Shown: positions 50,219-59,555, counted from the stretch's first letter. The stretch is DNA of 64,000 nt from Leucobacter sp. OLIS6 (GCF_002752355.1 NZ_MRAV01000008.1:62001-126000); one strand, 5' to 3'. A program made the numbers and translations. Notes: generated from the sequence alone by a model not told the origin.

Positions 50219-50273
50219 CGAGGGCGTTCCGCCTGCGGGCGCTACACCCGGCAATCACCGGGCGCCGGGCGCT

Positions 50274-51722
50274 CTACTCAGCGGGCCAGTCCACCGCATC
50301 GTCGTACTCCGGATGCTTGCGCAGCCAGGCGGCGACGTAGGGGCACAGCGGCACGATCCGTTTGCCCGAGGCACGCACCTCGGCGAGCGCCTCCGAGACG
50401 AGGCGCGAGGCGAGGCCCTGTCCCGCGAACTGCGAGAACGTCTCGGTGTGCACGAAGAGCAGCCGCTGCCCGGCGTCCCGGGGCAGGTACTCGGTGAAGC
50501 CGGCGAGCTCTCCGCCGACGGTGACCGCGTAGCGGCGCTGCTCGGGCTGGTGCACGACGCGGACCTCGGCGGCGGACGCTTCGGGGTCTGCGCGCTGCGG
50601 TTCGGGCGCGGTGTTCGGATCCTGGACCATTGCGGCTCCCTTCGAGACGATACTGCCGGCGGGCGCACCCGGCTGAGCCCGTGGAACCAAGCGGGTGAGC
50701 GGCAGCACCGGAGCGGGGAGCGGCGGCTCCGGCTCTCCGTCGGGCAGCCCGAACGGGTCGTCCGGCGCAGCGCCCTCGATCGTGCGCTGCCAGTCGGCGC
50801 GCGCCCGCTCCACCTCCTCGTGGGTGCGCCCCACGAAGTTCCACCACATGACGATCCGCTCGGCGAACGGCTCGCCGCCGATCAACAGGATCCGTGCGCC
50901 CGAGTCTCCCGCGCGCACCCGCAGGACGGCCTCGCCGACGGGGGAGAACCCGAGCTCGTGCGCCTCCAGCGGATGCTCCGGATCCGATGCGGGGTCGGGA
51001 TCCGATGCGGGGCCCGCAGCGGATCCGTCCGTGCCGGTGCCGTCCGAGGCGCCGCGCGTGATGCGCACGGAGCCCTGATCCACGAGCACGCCGTGCTCGT
51101 GCGCCGGGTCGACCGGCAGCTCGACCGAAGCGCCCGGGTCGAGGGTGATCTCCGCACCGACCAGCGGCGTGTGCGTGGGGACGGGGGACGTCTCGCCGAG
51201 CAGGGAGCCGAGGAACACGCTCGCCCGCCATCCCTCGCCCGCGCGCACGGGTGGGGCGTAATGGTCGAACCGCCGTTCGCCGTGCCGGGCGGACTCGGGG
51301 AGCGCGATCCAAAGCTGCGCCCCGTGCAGGATCGAGGTGTCCGGGGTCGAGCGTTCGGAGTGGCTGATGCCGCTGCCCGCGGTCATGAGGTTCAGTTCGC
51401 CGGGACGCACCATCGCGTGGGCGCCCGAGCTGTCGCGGTGCTCGATCTCGCCCGTGAACAGCCAGCTCGCGGTCTGCAGCCCGGTGTGCGGATGCGCGGG
51501 CACGTTCATGCCGCCCGTCGCATCGACCGCGTCGGGGCCGTAGTGGTCGAGGAAGCACCAGGCGCCGATCAGCGAGCGCTGCCGCTGGGGCAGCGTGCGG
51601 CGCACGGTCATCGCGCGGACGCCGCCGAGCGGGACCGCGCGCGGCTCGAGCACCTCGATTCCCGCGGGAGCGGGCCCCGCCGTGCAGACCCGCTCCAGGG
51701 GCTCGGGATCCTGGTCGCTCAT
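50274..51722 (-). CDS. Pirin fused to a GNAT-like (YidJ-type) acetyltransferase domain
   Basis: 482 residues in one frame. Residues about 20-320 are a pirin bicupin: metal ligands HPHTGLQTASW and GISHSERS, second cupin ILLIGGEPF, end VMWWNFVGRTHEEV. From about 390 comes an N-acetyltransferase-like domain of the COG2388 type: RRYAVTVGGELAGFTEYLP, TETFSQFAGQGLASRLV and PLCPYVAAWLRKHPEY. At the junction, codon 365 is an ATG (50630) with its own AAGGGAG ribosome site, so the acetyltransferase may also be made alone. This suggests a recent fusion by loss of the pirin stop codon. GGAG precedes the first ATG. Confidence 0.85.
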   Translation of the reverse strand: MSDQDPEPLERVCTAGPAPAGIEVLEPRAVPLGGVRAMTVRRTLPQRQRSLIGAWCFLDHYGPDAVDATGGMNVPAHPHTGLQTASWLFTGEIEHRDSSGAHAMVRPGELNLMTAGSGISHSERSTPDTSILHGAQLWIALPESARHGERRFDHYAPPVRAGEGWRASVFLGSLLGETSPVPTHTPLVGAEITLDPGASVELPVDPAHEHGVLVDQGSVRITRGASDGTGTDGSAAGPASDPDPASDPEHPLEAHELGFSPVGEAVLRVRAGDSGARILLIGGEPFAERIVMWWNFVGRTHEEVERARADWQRTIEGAAPDDPFGLPDGEPEPPLPAPVLPLTRLVPRAQPGAPAGSIVSKGAAMVQDPNTAPEPQRADPEASAAEVRVVHQPEQRRYAVTVGGELAGFTEYLPRDAGQRLLFVHTETFSQFAGQGLASRLVSEALAEVRASGKRIVPLCPYVAAWLRKHPEYDDAVDWPAE

Positions 51723-51813
51723 GCGGTGCTCCGTTCTGCTCCTACGCGCGCTGCCGCGCCGTCGTCCGTTGCGTTCGAACCGGTCGGCCGGGGATCGACC
51801 CTGCCCGAACCGG

Positions 51814-53502
51814 TCATGACCGGGCCGCGATGTCGCGACCCGCCGCTCTTCCCGAGAACAGGCAGCCGCCCAGAAATGTTCCCTCGAGCGCGTTGAACCC
51901 GTGCACGCCGCCCCCGCCGAAGCCCGCGGCCTCGCCGACCGCGTACAGGCCGGGCACGACGGAACCGTCCGCGCCGACCGCGCGCGAACCGAGATCCGTC
52001 TGGATCCCGCCGAGCGACTTGCGGGTGAGCACGTGCAGCTTCACGCCGACGAGCGGCCCGGCCGCGGGGTCGAGGATCCGGTGCGGCGCCGTCGTGCGGG
52101 TCAGCCGGTCGCCGAGGTAGCTGCGCGAGTTCCGGATGCTCATCACCTGAGCGTCCTTCGAGAACCGGTTCTCGATCTCGGCGTCGCGTTCCCGCACGAC
52201 GCGCGCGACGGCATCGGGATCGAGCAGCGGTTCGTCGGTGAGCCCGTTCATCAGCCCGACCAGTTCGGGCAGGGTCTCGGCGACGACGAAGTCGGGACCG
52301 CGGTCGAGGAACGCCTGTACGGGCCCCGGGGCTCCGCGCCCGACGCGGGTCTTGATCAGCAGTTTGCGGTCGCGATTGGTCACATCCGGGTTCTGCTCGG
52401 ACCCGGACAGCGCGAACTCCTTCGCGGCCATGCGGCTCGTCACGATGAACCAGGAATGATCGTGCGGGGCGATCGCGGGATCCGTGCGGAGCATCCGCAG
52501 GGTGCCGAGTGTGTCGTGGCCGGGGAGCGCCGGAGGAGGCAGCCGTCGCCCGATCGCGTCGAGCCAGAGGGGCGATGGGCCGGGCAGGATGCGGATCGCG
52601 TGCCCCGGCCAGACCGGAGCCCAGTTGCGGACGCCCTCCGTGTAGTGCCACATGCGGTCGCGGTTCACGAGCCGGGCACCGGCGTCCTCGGCGATGCCGA
52701 GCATGCGCCCGTCGACGTACGCGGGAACCCCGGTCACCATCTCGCGAGGCGGGGTGCCGAGTCGTTCGGGCCAGTACCGGCGCACGAGGTCGTGGTCGCC
52801 GCCGATGCCGCCGCTCGCCACGACGACGGCCCCGGCGCGCAGTTCGAAGTCGCCGATGCGGTCGCGATTGGATGCGGTGCCGCGGGCTCCCGCGTGCGGG
52901 GCGAGGATCGTGCCGGCGACGCCCACGACCGTGCCGTCCTCGACGAGGAGCCGGTCGACCCGGTGGCGGTGGCGGATCTCGGTCGTCCCGTGCTCCACGG
53001 CTTCGAGCGCGGCCGCGACGAAGGGATTCACGACGCCGGTGCCGGTGCCCCAGGAGACGTGGAACCGGGGCACAGAATTACCGTGCCCGCCCGCGCGCAG
53101 GTCGCCGCGTTCGGCCCAGCCGACCATGGGGGTGAGATCGATCCCCGCTTCCCGAATCCAGTCGCGCTTCTCGCTCGCCGCGAACTCGACGTAGGCTCGT
53201 CCCCATTTCGACGCCCAGTCGTCCTCGGCCGCGGAGCCGTCGTCGCCGGGGGCGAAGCGGTCCCACTGCGCGCTGCCCTGCCAGTCCTGCCAGGCGAGGT
53301 CGAAGGAATCGCGCACGCCGAGGCGGCGCTGCTCGGGGGAATCGACGAGGAAGAGTCCGCCGAAGGACCACCAGGCCTGTCCGCCGAGGTCCTGCGCCCC
53401 CTCCTGGTCGAGGATGAGCGTGCGCAGTCCCGCCCGCGCGGTCTCCCGCGCCGCGACCAGGCCGGAGAGCCCGGCCCCGATGATGATGACGTCAGCGTCC
53501 AT
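51814..53502 (-). CDS. FAD-binding dehydrogenase (fumarate reductase/KstD-like)
   Basis: 562 residues. N-terminal FAD site VIIIGAGLSGLVAARETARA, LGGQAWWSFGGLF, then VVVASGGIGGDHDLVRRYWP and the C-terminal GLYAVGEAAGFGGGGVHGFNAL. This is the orphan FAD-binding dehydrogenase subgroup near ketosteroid dehydrogenases; substrate unknown. Leaderless: TAGACT lies exactly six bases before the ATG on the minus strand. A strong hairpin separates it from the flavoprotein gene upstream. Confidence 0.88.
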   Translation of the reverse strand: MDADVIIIGAGLSGLVAARETARAGLRTLILDQEGAQDLGGQAWWSFGGLFLVDSPEQRRLGVRDSFDLAWQDWQGSAQWDRFAPGDDGSAAEDDWASKWGRAYVEFAASEKRDWIREAGIDLTPMVGWAERGDLRAGGHGNSVPRFHVSWGTGTGVVNPFVAAALEAVEHGTTEIRHRHRVDRLLVEDGTVVGVAGTILAPHAGARGTASNRDRIGDFELRAGAVVVASGGIGGDHDLVRRYWPERLGTPPREMVTGVPAYVDGRMLGIAEDAGARLVNRDRMWHYTEGVRNWAPVWPGHAIRILPGPSPLWLDAIGRRLPPPALPGHDTLGTLRMLRTDPAIAPHDHSWFIVTSRMAAKEFALSGSEQNPDVTNRDRKLLIKTRVGRGAPGPVQAFLDRGPDFVVAETLPELVGLMNGLTDEPLLDPDAVARVVRERDAEIENRFSKDAQVMSIRNSRSYLGDRLTRTTAPHRILDPAAGPLVGVKLHVLTRKSLGGIQTDLGSRAVGADGSVVPGLYAVGEAAGFGGGGVHGFNALEGTFLGGCLFSGRAAGRDIAARS

Positions 53503-53523
53503 GGCCCGAGTCTAGGAGCAAAG

Positions 53524-53562
53524 CGTGGGCGGTGGGCGATCGAGGATCGCCCACCGCCCACG
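53524..53562. terminator. 18-bp perfect hairpin
   Basis: Stem starting CGTGGGCGGTGGGCGATC around loop GAG, between the two leftward flavoprotein genes. No T-tract, but very stable. Confidence 0.7.
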
Positions 53563-53578
53563 GTACGGAATGGTCCGG

Positions 53579-55372
53579 TTACTCGACGAGCTTGCCCTGC
53601 ACCGAGTCGTCGGCGTCGGCGTACGCGAGCTCACGGAACGAGTCGGGGGCCTCGGGCAGCGCTTCGAAGACCGGGCCGCCCTCGGGGGTCCAGACGAAAT
53701 TGCCGCGCAGCGCCTCGCTCTGCTCCGGGAAGTCGGAGCGGTTGTGGCAGCCGCGGGTTTCGCGGCGCTCGACCGCGCACTCGAGGGTGGCGCGGGCGGC
53801 GAGGAGGGAACCGGCCAGGTCGAACGCGTGGGCGAGGTCGTCGAAGCCGGCGATGTCGGGGTGCGCGGTGACCCGGGAAGCGCGGTCCTCGAGCTCGGCC
53901 AGCTTCGCGAGCCCGGCGTTCAGACCTGCCTCGCTGCGGACGACGCCCGCGTGCTCGGTCATGAGGTCGCGCACGGCGCGCTGGAGCAGGCGCGGGCTCT
54001 CGGCCGCGGCGTCGGCGGCCTTCGCGGTGCGGCCCGAGGCGTCCTGGCCGAGCAGGCGCTGCATCTCGGTCCGGGCCTCGGCGACGGCGGCGGGGTCGCG
54101 GTGCACGTCGGTGATGCCCGAGACGTACTCGGCGGCGTCGGTGCCGGTGATGCGGCCGTAGACGAGCAGCTCGATGAGGGAGTTGCCGCCGAGGCGGTTC
54201 GCGCCGTGCAGGCCACTCGACGCCTCGCCGATCGCGTAGAGGCCGTCGACGCCCGTGCCGTGATCCTCGGGGCGCACCCAGACGCCGCCCATCGAGTAGT
54301 GCGCGGTCGGGGCGATCTCGATCGGCTGTTCGGTGATGTCGAGCATCTGCAGGTCGATGAGGTTGCGGTAGACGCGGGGCAGCTTCGAGAGGATCTGCTC
54401 GCGGGGGAGGTGCGAGACGTCGAGGTAGACGCCGCCCTTCTCGGTGCCCCGCCCCTCGGTGATCTCGGTGTAGCTCGCGAGCGCGACGCGATCGCGCGTC
54501 GAGAGCTCCATGCGCTCGGGGTCGTAGCGTTCCATGAACCGCTCGCCGAGGGCGTTGCGCAGGATCCCGCCCTCGCCGCGGGCGGCCTCGGAGACGAGCA
54601 GGCCGGCCGCGTCCGCGGGCTCGAGGATCCCGGACGGGTGGAACTGCACGAGCTCGGCGTCGCGGATCCTGCCGCCCGCGAGAGCGGCGAGGCGGAACGA
54701 GTCGCCCGTGTTCTCGTCGCGGCGGGAGGAGGTGTTGCGCCAGATCCGGGTGTGACCGCCGGCGGCGAGGATCACGGCGTCGGCGTGGATCACCACGGGC
54801 GAGCCGTCGACGATGTCGAAGCCGTACGCGCCGAAGATGCGACCGTCGCTGACGAGCAGGCGGGTGATGTAGACGGTGTCGATGATGGGGACGTTCAGCT
54901 CCCGTGCGCGGCGCATGAGGGTGCGCTGGATCTCGAGGCCGGTGTAGTCGCCGGCGTACGCGGTGCGGCGGTACTTGTGCGCACCGAAGAAGCGCTGGCT
55001 GATGCGTCCGTCCGCCTCGCGCGCGAAGGGCATCCCCCAGCGCTCGAGGTCCTCGATGCCGCGGGCAGCGTTGCGCGTGACCACCTCGACGATGGCCGGA
55101 TCGGCGAGGAAGTACGACTCGCGGAGCGTGTCGGCGGCATGCTGCTCCCAGCTGTCCTCGGGGTCCATAGTGCCGAGTGCGGCGTTGATGCCGCCCGCTG
55201 CGAGCGTGGTGTGCGCGTCGTGCGCGCGGCGCTTGCCGACGGCGAGCACCTGCACGCCGCGCTCGGCGAGTTCGATCGATGCGCGGAGGCCGGCTCCGCC
55301 GGTGCCGATGACGAGGACGGAGGTGGCGAGGATGCGCTCGGTGCGGGTGCCGGAGGCGGGTGTCGTGTTCAT
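53579..55372 (-). CDS. Succinate dehydrogenase/fumarate reductase flavoprotein-like protein
   Basis: 597 residues. FAD-binding LVIGTGGAGLRASIELAERG, HTTLAAGGINAALG, substrate/FAD residues in LVQFHPSGILEPADAAGLL and TAHYSMGGVWV, then GLYAIGEASSGLHGANRLGGNSL and the C-terminal helical domain (ERRETRGCHNRSDFP). The family reduces fumarate, oxidises succinate or aspartate. No iron-sulphur or membrane subunit gene is adjacent, so its partner is unknown; it is closer to SdhA/FrdA than to NadB by length. The start at 55372 is chosen because the earlier ATG at 55423 lies within the LysR box. Confidence 0.87.
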   Translation of the reverse strand: MNTTPASGTRTERILATSVLVIGTGGAGLRASIELAERGVQVLAVGKRRAHDAHTTLAAGGINAALGTMDPEDSWEQHAADTLRESYFLADPAIVEVVTRNAARGIEDLERWGMPFAREADGRISQRFFGAHKYRRTAYAGDYTGLEIQRTLMRRARELNVPIIDTVYITRLLVSDGRIFGAYGFDIVDGSPVVIHADAVILAAGGHTRIWRNTSSRRDENTGDSFRLAALAGGRIRDAELVQFHPSGILEPADAAGLLVSEAARGEGGILRNALGERFMERYDPERMELSTRDRVALASYTEITEGRGTEKGGVYLDVSHLPREQILSKLPRVYRNLIDLQMLDITEQPIEIAPTAHYSMGGVWVRPEDHGTGVDGLYAIGEASSGLHGANRLGGNSLIELLVYGRITGTDAAEYVSGITDVHRDPAAVAEARTEMQRLLGQDASGRTAKAADAAAESPRLLQRAVRDLMTEHAGVVRSEAGLNAGLAKLAELEDRASRVTAHPDIAGFDDLAHAFDLAGSLLAARATLECAVERRETRGCHNRSDFPEQSEALRGNFVWTPEGGPVFEALPEAPDSFRELAYADADDSVQGKLVE

Positions 55373-55408
55373 GGAACTCACGCTAGATTCGCCCAGGCGA
55401 TTACTCCA

Positions 55409-55423
55409 ATGAATAGATTTCAT
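55409..55423. promoter_or_regulatory. LysR box ATGAA-N5-TTCAT
   Basis: Perfect 5-bp inverted repeat with T-N11-A, 15 bases upstream of the LysR -10 hexamer (TAGGCT, 55438) and 37 before the flavoprotein gene. Fits control of both divergent genes. Confidence 0.6.
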
Positions 55424-55449
55424 GATGATGATGCACGTAGGCTATCGCC

Positions 55450-56403
55450 ATGAATCTGGAGCAGTTGCGCGGTTTCGCCGAGGTCGCGCTGACGGGGCAT
55501 TTCACGCGCGCGGCGGAGCACCTGCATCTGGCGCAGCCGTCGCTGAGCCGTCAGATCGCGACGCTCGAGTCCGATCTCGGTGTGGAGCTGTTCCATCGGG
55601 CCCGAGGGAACGTGACGTTGACGGCCGCGGGGGAGCGGCTGCTGCCGATCGCGAAGCGGATGCTCGCGGATGCGGAGGCGGCGCGCGGAGAGATGGCCGA
55701 GCTCGCGGGGCTGCGTCGGGGCCGGATCCGGCTGGGGGCGACGCCGACGCTCTGCACGAGCCTGGTGGTGGAGGTGCTGGTGGAGTTCCGGGAGCGGTAT
55801 CCCGGGGTGGACGTCGAGATCCTGGAGCGGGGTTCGCGGAGTCTGATCGAGGCGCTTCTCGAGGGGACGCTCGATCTCGCTCTGATCGTGACGAGCGTCG
55901 GTTCGGGTGCGGCGCGCGCGGTGCTCGAGCGCGAGGCGGTGCTGAGCGAGCGGCTCGTGCTCGTGTCGTCCGCCGCGGAGCCTTCGCCGGTGCGGGGAGT
56001 GACCGCGACGCTCGAGGAGGTCGCGGCGTTGCCTCAGGTCGGGTTCCCCGAGAACTACGATCTGCACGCGTCGATGACCGCCGCGTTCCGCGCCGCGGAG
56101 TTGGAGCCGGTCACCGCGGTCTCGGGGGCGGAGATGGACGCTTCGCTGCGCTTCGTCGAGCGGGGCCTGGGTGTCGCGGTGGTGCCCGCGATGGTGGCGA
56201 TCGAGCGCCCTGGACTGCGCGCGATCCCGCTGGCCGGAGCGGAGTTCTCGCGCACGGTCAGCCTGGCGCGCCGCGCCGATATGGCGCCGACGCACGCGGC
56301 CGATGCGATGCAGCGCATGATCGAGGAGGTGGCGGTCTCGATCACGGCTCCCGGTGCGCCGGCCGCGCCGTTCGTCGCGCTGGAGGCGCGCAGACGGGGG
56401 TGA
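55450..56403 (+). CDS. LysR-family transcriptional regulator
   Basis: 317 residues. HTH LEQLRGFAEVALTGHFTRAA, LHLAQPSLSRQIATLESDLG, and an effector domain (RIRLGATPTLCTSLVVEVLV, LDLALIVTSVGSG, GLGVAVVPAMVAI). Similar to CynR/GltC-like members. Leaderless: TAGGCT is exactly six bases before the ATG. Divergent from the fumarate reductase-like flavoprotein, its probable target. Confidence 0.93.
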   Translation: MNLEQLRGFAEVALTGHFTRAAEHLHLAQPSLSRQIATLESDLGVELFHRARGNVTLTAAGERLLPIAKRMLADAEAARGEMAELAGLRRGRIRLGATPTLCTSLVVEVLVEFRERYPGVDVEILERGSRSLIEALLEGTLDLALIVTSVGSGAARAVLEREAVLSERLVLVSSAAEPSPVRGVTATLEEVAALPQVGFPENYDLHASMTAAFRAAELEPVTAVSGAEMDASLRFVERGLGVAVVPAMVAIERPGLRAIPLAGAEFSRTVSLARRADMAPTHAADAMQRMIEEVAVSITAPGAPAAPFVALEARRRG

Positions 56404-56542
56404 ACGGTGCCCGCGTGTCGCCGTGTTCGCGCGCGGAGAAACCCCCAGGATTCGTTTGGTTCAGTACGGTTTCGGGCTCCCTCGGTTGGTTGCAGCTTCA
56501 CGTTGAATCGGCGTCCGGCGAGTTTGGCATTAGCCTGGATCG

Positions 56543-56761
56543 GTGAGTACATCGTCTTTCTCTGCCCTGCCGCTGGCCGTACAGCGAATCGTGACCACGG
56601 GACTCGAGGGTGAAATCGACCAGATCAGGGGTCGCATCCGTTCCGAGGAGCAGGCCTCCGCTCCGGACCGTGAGGCGATCGAAGCCTGGCAGAACGACAT
56701 CAAGCGCGTCGACGAACTGTTGGGATCCTTCCAGGTCAGCACCGGAGCGCACCGCCGCTGA
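56543..56761 (+). CDS. Small hypothetical protein, helical
   Basis: 72 residues from a GTG. Predicted helical, acidic centre (EIDQIRGRIRSEEQ, DREAIEAWQNDIKRVDELLG). TAGCCT lies exactly six bases upstream, which supports the start and a leaderless mRNA. Family not recognised. Confidence 0.65.
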   Translation: MSTSSFSALPLAVQRIVTTGLEGEIDQIRGRIRSEEQASAPDREAIEAWQNDIKRVDELLGSFQVSTGAHRR

Positions 56762-56935
56762 CGGAGTGCTGCTGACAGCGTGCTGCTGGCGTGCTGATGG
56801 CGGCTGCGTGTGTTGATCCGCGCCCATGTCGCCGGCGCGTTGAGGCGTCCCCTGCGGTGAGCCGCAGAAGGTAGCGCTGGCGGCGTCTCTCGCAAAGCCG
56901 CTTCGGCAGCGCGAGCCGGGGAGACCTCTCGGGCG

Positions 56936-58222
56936 CTAGCGTTGGAGCACGCGGAGGACCGCGTCCGCGGCTGCGCCGACGATGCCCGAAGCGAGTACGA
57001 CCGCCCACGGCGGGATCCGCCGTGAAACGATACCCGCGAGTGCGAGCATCGAGACCGCGATCGCCAGCGGGTCTGGTGTCCCGTGCGGGAACCAGGATGA
57101 TCCGATCGCGCTGTACAGGGCGGAGGCGAGCAAGCCGACGACGGCCGCATTCACGCCGCGAAGCGCACGGTGGACGGCGGCGATGTCGCGCACTCGAGCC
57201 CAGAACGGCAGCACTCCGATGAGGAGCAGTGCGCCCGGGAGGAAGATCGCGACGGTCGCCAGTATCGCGGTCAGCGTCCCGCCCGGAGAGATCGCCCCGG
57301 ACGCCCCGAGGTAGCTCGCGAAGGTGAACAGCGGTCCCGGCATCGCTTGCGCTGCTCCGTAACCGGCGAAGAAGTCCGAAGACGAGACGGTCCCGCTGTC
57401 GAGGAACGCGGCTTCGAGCGCGGGGAGGACCGTGTGTCCACCGCCGAAGACGAGCGCGCCTGCGCGATAGGTCGCGTCGATCCCGGAGAGCATCGCGCTG
57501 CCGGAGACCGAGGCCAGTACCGGGAGGCCTGCCAGGAGCGCAGTGAAGACGGCGAGAGCCGCGATCGCGACGCCTGGCCGGATGGTGACTCGGAGCGGAG
57601 CGCTGCCCGACGCGACGGCAGGCGGCTCTGACGCGTGGGTTGAGGGAGCCTGCTCGTTCCGCACGCACGCGCCGATGGCGGCTGCGAGCGCGATCACCGC
57701 AGCGGGAACGAACGGGTTCGACACGAGCACAGCGCAGAGGAACGCCAGCACCGCAAACGCGAAGCCGAGCCGATCGGGCGAGAAGGTGCGGGCCATGCCG
57801 GACACCGCGTGCACGACGACCGCCACGGCTGCCGCCACGAGTCCGACCAGCCAGCCTGAGCCGAGCACCGCCGCGATCGTCGGAGCCCCTGCGGCGAAGA
57901 GCCCCATGAGCACCGCCGAGGGAAGGGTGAAACCGAGCCAGGCCGCGACGAAGCCGGGGAGCCCCGCCCGGTGCAGTCCGATTCCCATGCCGAGCTGGCT
58001 CGACGCTGGACCGGGCAAGAACTGGCAGATCGCCAGCAGCTCGCCGAAGGCGCGGTCGTCGAGCCATCGCTTTCGCGTGACGAATGCCGTGCGAAAGTAG
58101 CCGATATGAGCGGTCGGCCCACCGAACGAGGTGAGCCCGAGCAGCAGAAAGATGCGGAACACCTCGAACACGGCACCAGTCTGCCCCGAATCGGGGTTCC
58201 GGAGTGACCGGCCAGCGCGCAT
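56936..58222 (-). CDS. chrA: Chromate transporter, ChrA family (two-domain)
   Basis: 428 residues. Two homologous CHR halves: the first has LLGLTSFGGPTAHIGYFR and ICQFLPGPASSQLGMGIG, the second has LVFGGGHTVLPALEA and YGAAQAMPGPLFTFASYLG. Long-chain ChrA expels chromate, or acts as a chromate/sulphate antiporter. The first ATG (58222) is used; a GTG at 58171 is also possible, and neither has a clear ribosome site. No chrB regulator is adjacent. Confidence 0.9.
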   Translation of the reverse strand: MRAGRSLRNPDSGQTGAVFEVFRIFLLLGLTSFGGPTAHIGYFRTAFVTRKRWLDDRAFGELLAICQFLPGPASSQLGMGIGLHRAGLPGFVAAWLGFTLPSAVLMGLFAAGAPTIAAVLGSGWLVGLVAAAVAVVVHAVSGMARTFSPDRLGFAFAVLAFLCAVLVSNPFVPAAVIALAAAIGACVRNEQAPSTHASEPPAVASGSAPLRVTIRPGVAIAALAVFTALLAGLPVLASVSGSAMLSGIDATYRAGALVFGGGHTVLPALEAAFLDSGTVSSSDFFAGYGAAQAMPGPLFTFASYLGASGAISPGGTLTAILATVAIFLPGALLLIGVLPFWARVRDIAAVHRALRGVNAAVVGLLASALYSAIGSSWFPHGTPDPLAIAVSMLALAGIVSRRIPPWAVVLASGIVGAAADAVLRVLQR

Positions 58223-58276
58223 TCACCGTGCGTTCATGCGGTCGAGCACGATCGGGCCTCGACAACGGCGAGCTCC

Positions 58277-59434
58277 TCATGCTGCGAGCCTGGAGGGTTG
58301 CGATCGGACCGCCCACTCGGCGACCGGATCGAGCGTGAGGAATCGTCGGGCGAGGAGGGCGAGGGCGTGCGCGGGATCGAGGTCCAGCGCCTCGCCGATG
58401 CGCCGCTCGGCGACCGACGGCATCCCGCAGAGCCACCAGAACCATCCGATGAGTGATAGCGGACCTGCGCGCCACTCCGCCGGAAGTTGCGACGCCGCAT
58501 CGCTGAGGATCGGAAGCAGAGTTCGAAGACGAGCGCGCATGCGCGGGGTCGAGACGATGTCGCTGAAGAGGTGCCAGATCGATACCGCTTCGCCCTCGCT
58601 GCGTTCTGCGGCAGATGTGCGATCGACGCAGGTGGCCGCGAGTGCGGTCGCGCCGTACGTCTCCACGACGGAATCGATGAGCACCCGGTCCGAGACGGCG
58701 ACCATCGCGAAGACGAACCATCCCTGCGGAGTCGAGACGGCCTGGGCGAATCGCGCGCACCATTCCGCGGTCGGCGCGAACCCCGGCGCCTCGGCGGTTT
58801 CGAGCAGATCGATGGTCTCGTACGGCCAGGTCTCGGAGGCAGCCGGCGGCCATGGCGCTCCGAGTGCGAGTTCGGAGCAACGAGCCGTGATCTCGGCGGC
58901 GAGGCCGGGGCGGCGCACGGGAAGGTCGCTGGGGTCGGCGGGGATATCGGCGGGGTCGAGGCCCAGCGCGTCGCGCGCAGTTTCGATCTGACTCAACGGC
59001 CGTTTGGTGCGTGCCGGGGAACGATCGAGAAACCCGATCCAACCGTCTGCCGCCATGCAGGCGAGCTCACGGGGGTGCCACCCCGAGCGTCGCAGCCGAC
59101 GCAGGAGCTGCTCGGCGAGCGCGCGGAACGGCGCCTCGCCACGCGGCCCGAAAGGCTGATCCGTCGTGATGACGACCGCGGGCTCGCGGTCGCTCGAACC
59201 GGAACGTTCGAGCAGGGAGAGCACTGACTCGATAAGAGCCGTCGCGATGCCCGGAGCAGGCTGCCGTGGGAGCGGGATTCGCGCTGCAACACCGGCGCGG
59301 GACTGCGCGAAGTCGACGATGAGCAGGCAGTTGCGCGGTGCCTCACCGATGAGCCAGGGCAGGGTGGCGAGGAAGTCGGCGGTGGTGCGGCAGCGGGTGA
59401 TCTGCAGCGCTTCGGGAGGGGAATCGGTGTGCAT
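58277..59434 (-). CDS. DUF4192-family protein
   Basis: 385 residues. Matches the DUF4192 pattern found across Actinobacteria: LPWLIGEAPRNCLLIVDFAQ near 25-44, then LIESVLSLLERSG, and the C-terminal WWLCGMPSVAERRIGEALDLD with PAHALALLARRFLT. Cytoplasmic, function unknown. Single gene. Confidence 0.85.
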   Translation of the reverse strand: MHTDSPPEALQITRCRTTADFLATLPWLIGEAPRNCLLIVDFAQSRAGVAARIPLPRQPAPGIATALIESVLSLLERSGSSDREPAVVITTDQPFGPRGEAPFRALAEQLLRRLRRSGWHPRELACMAADGWIGFLDRSPARTKRPLSQIETARDALGLDPADIPADPSDLPVRRPGLAAEITARCSELALGAPWPPAASETWPYETIDLLETAEAPGFAPTAEWCARFAQAVSTPQGWFVFAMVAVSDRVLIDSVVETYGATALAATCVDRTSAAERSEGEAVSIWHLFSDIVSTPRMRARLRTLLPILSDAASQLPAEWRAGPLSLIGWFWWLCGMPSVAERRIGEALDLDPAHALALLARRFLTLDPVAEWAVRSQPSRLAA

Positions 59435-59523
59435 GCCCTCGATCCTGGATGCGCGGGACCCGACGGACTTGCCGATCCACAGGCCGTTCCCGGGAGGACA
59501 CGCTCGATCCGGATCAGATGCCT

Positions 59524-59555
59524 GGTGTGGAGGACGATTGGTGCGGAGGACGGTT
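59524..59555 (+). repeat. Two 16-bp tandem repeats
   Basis: GGTGTGGAGGACGATT directly followed by GGTGCGGAGGACGGTT; two differences. Confidence 0.75.

Noticed and set aside
55373-55423. Start of the SdhA-like protein at 55423
   Set aside because: It would place codons inside the LysR box and adds a non-conserved N-terminus; the ATG at 55372 fits the family start.
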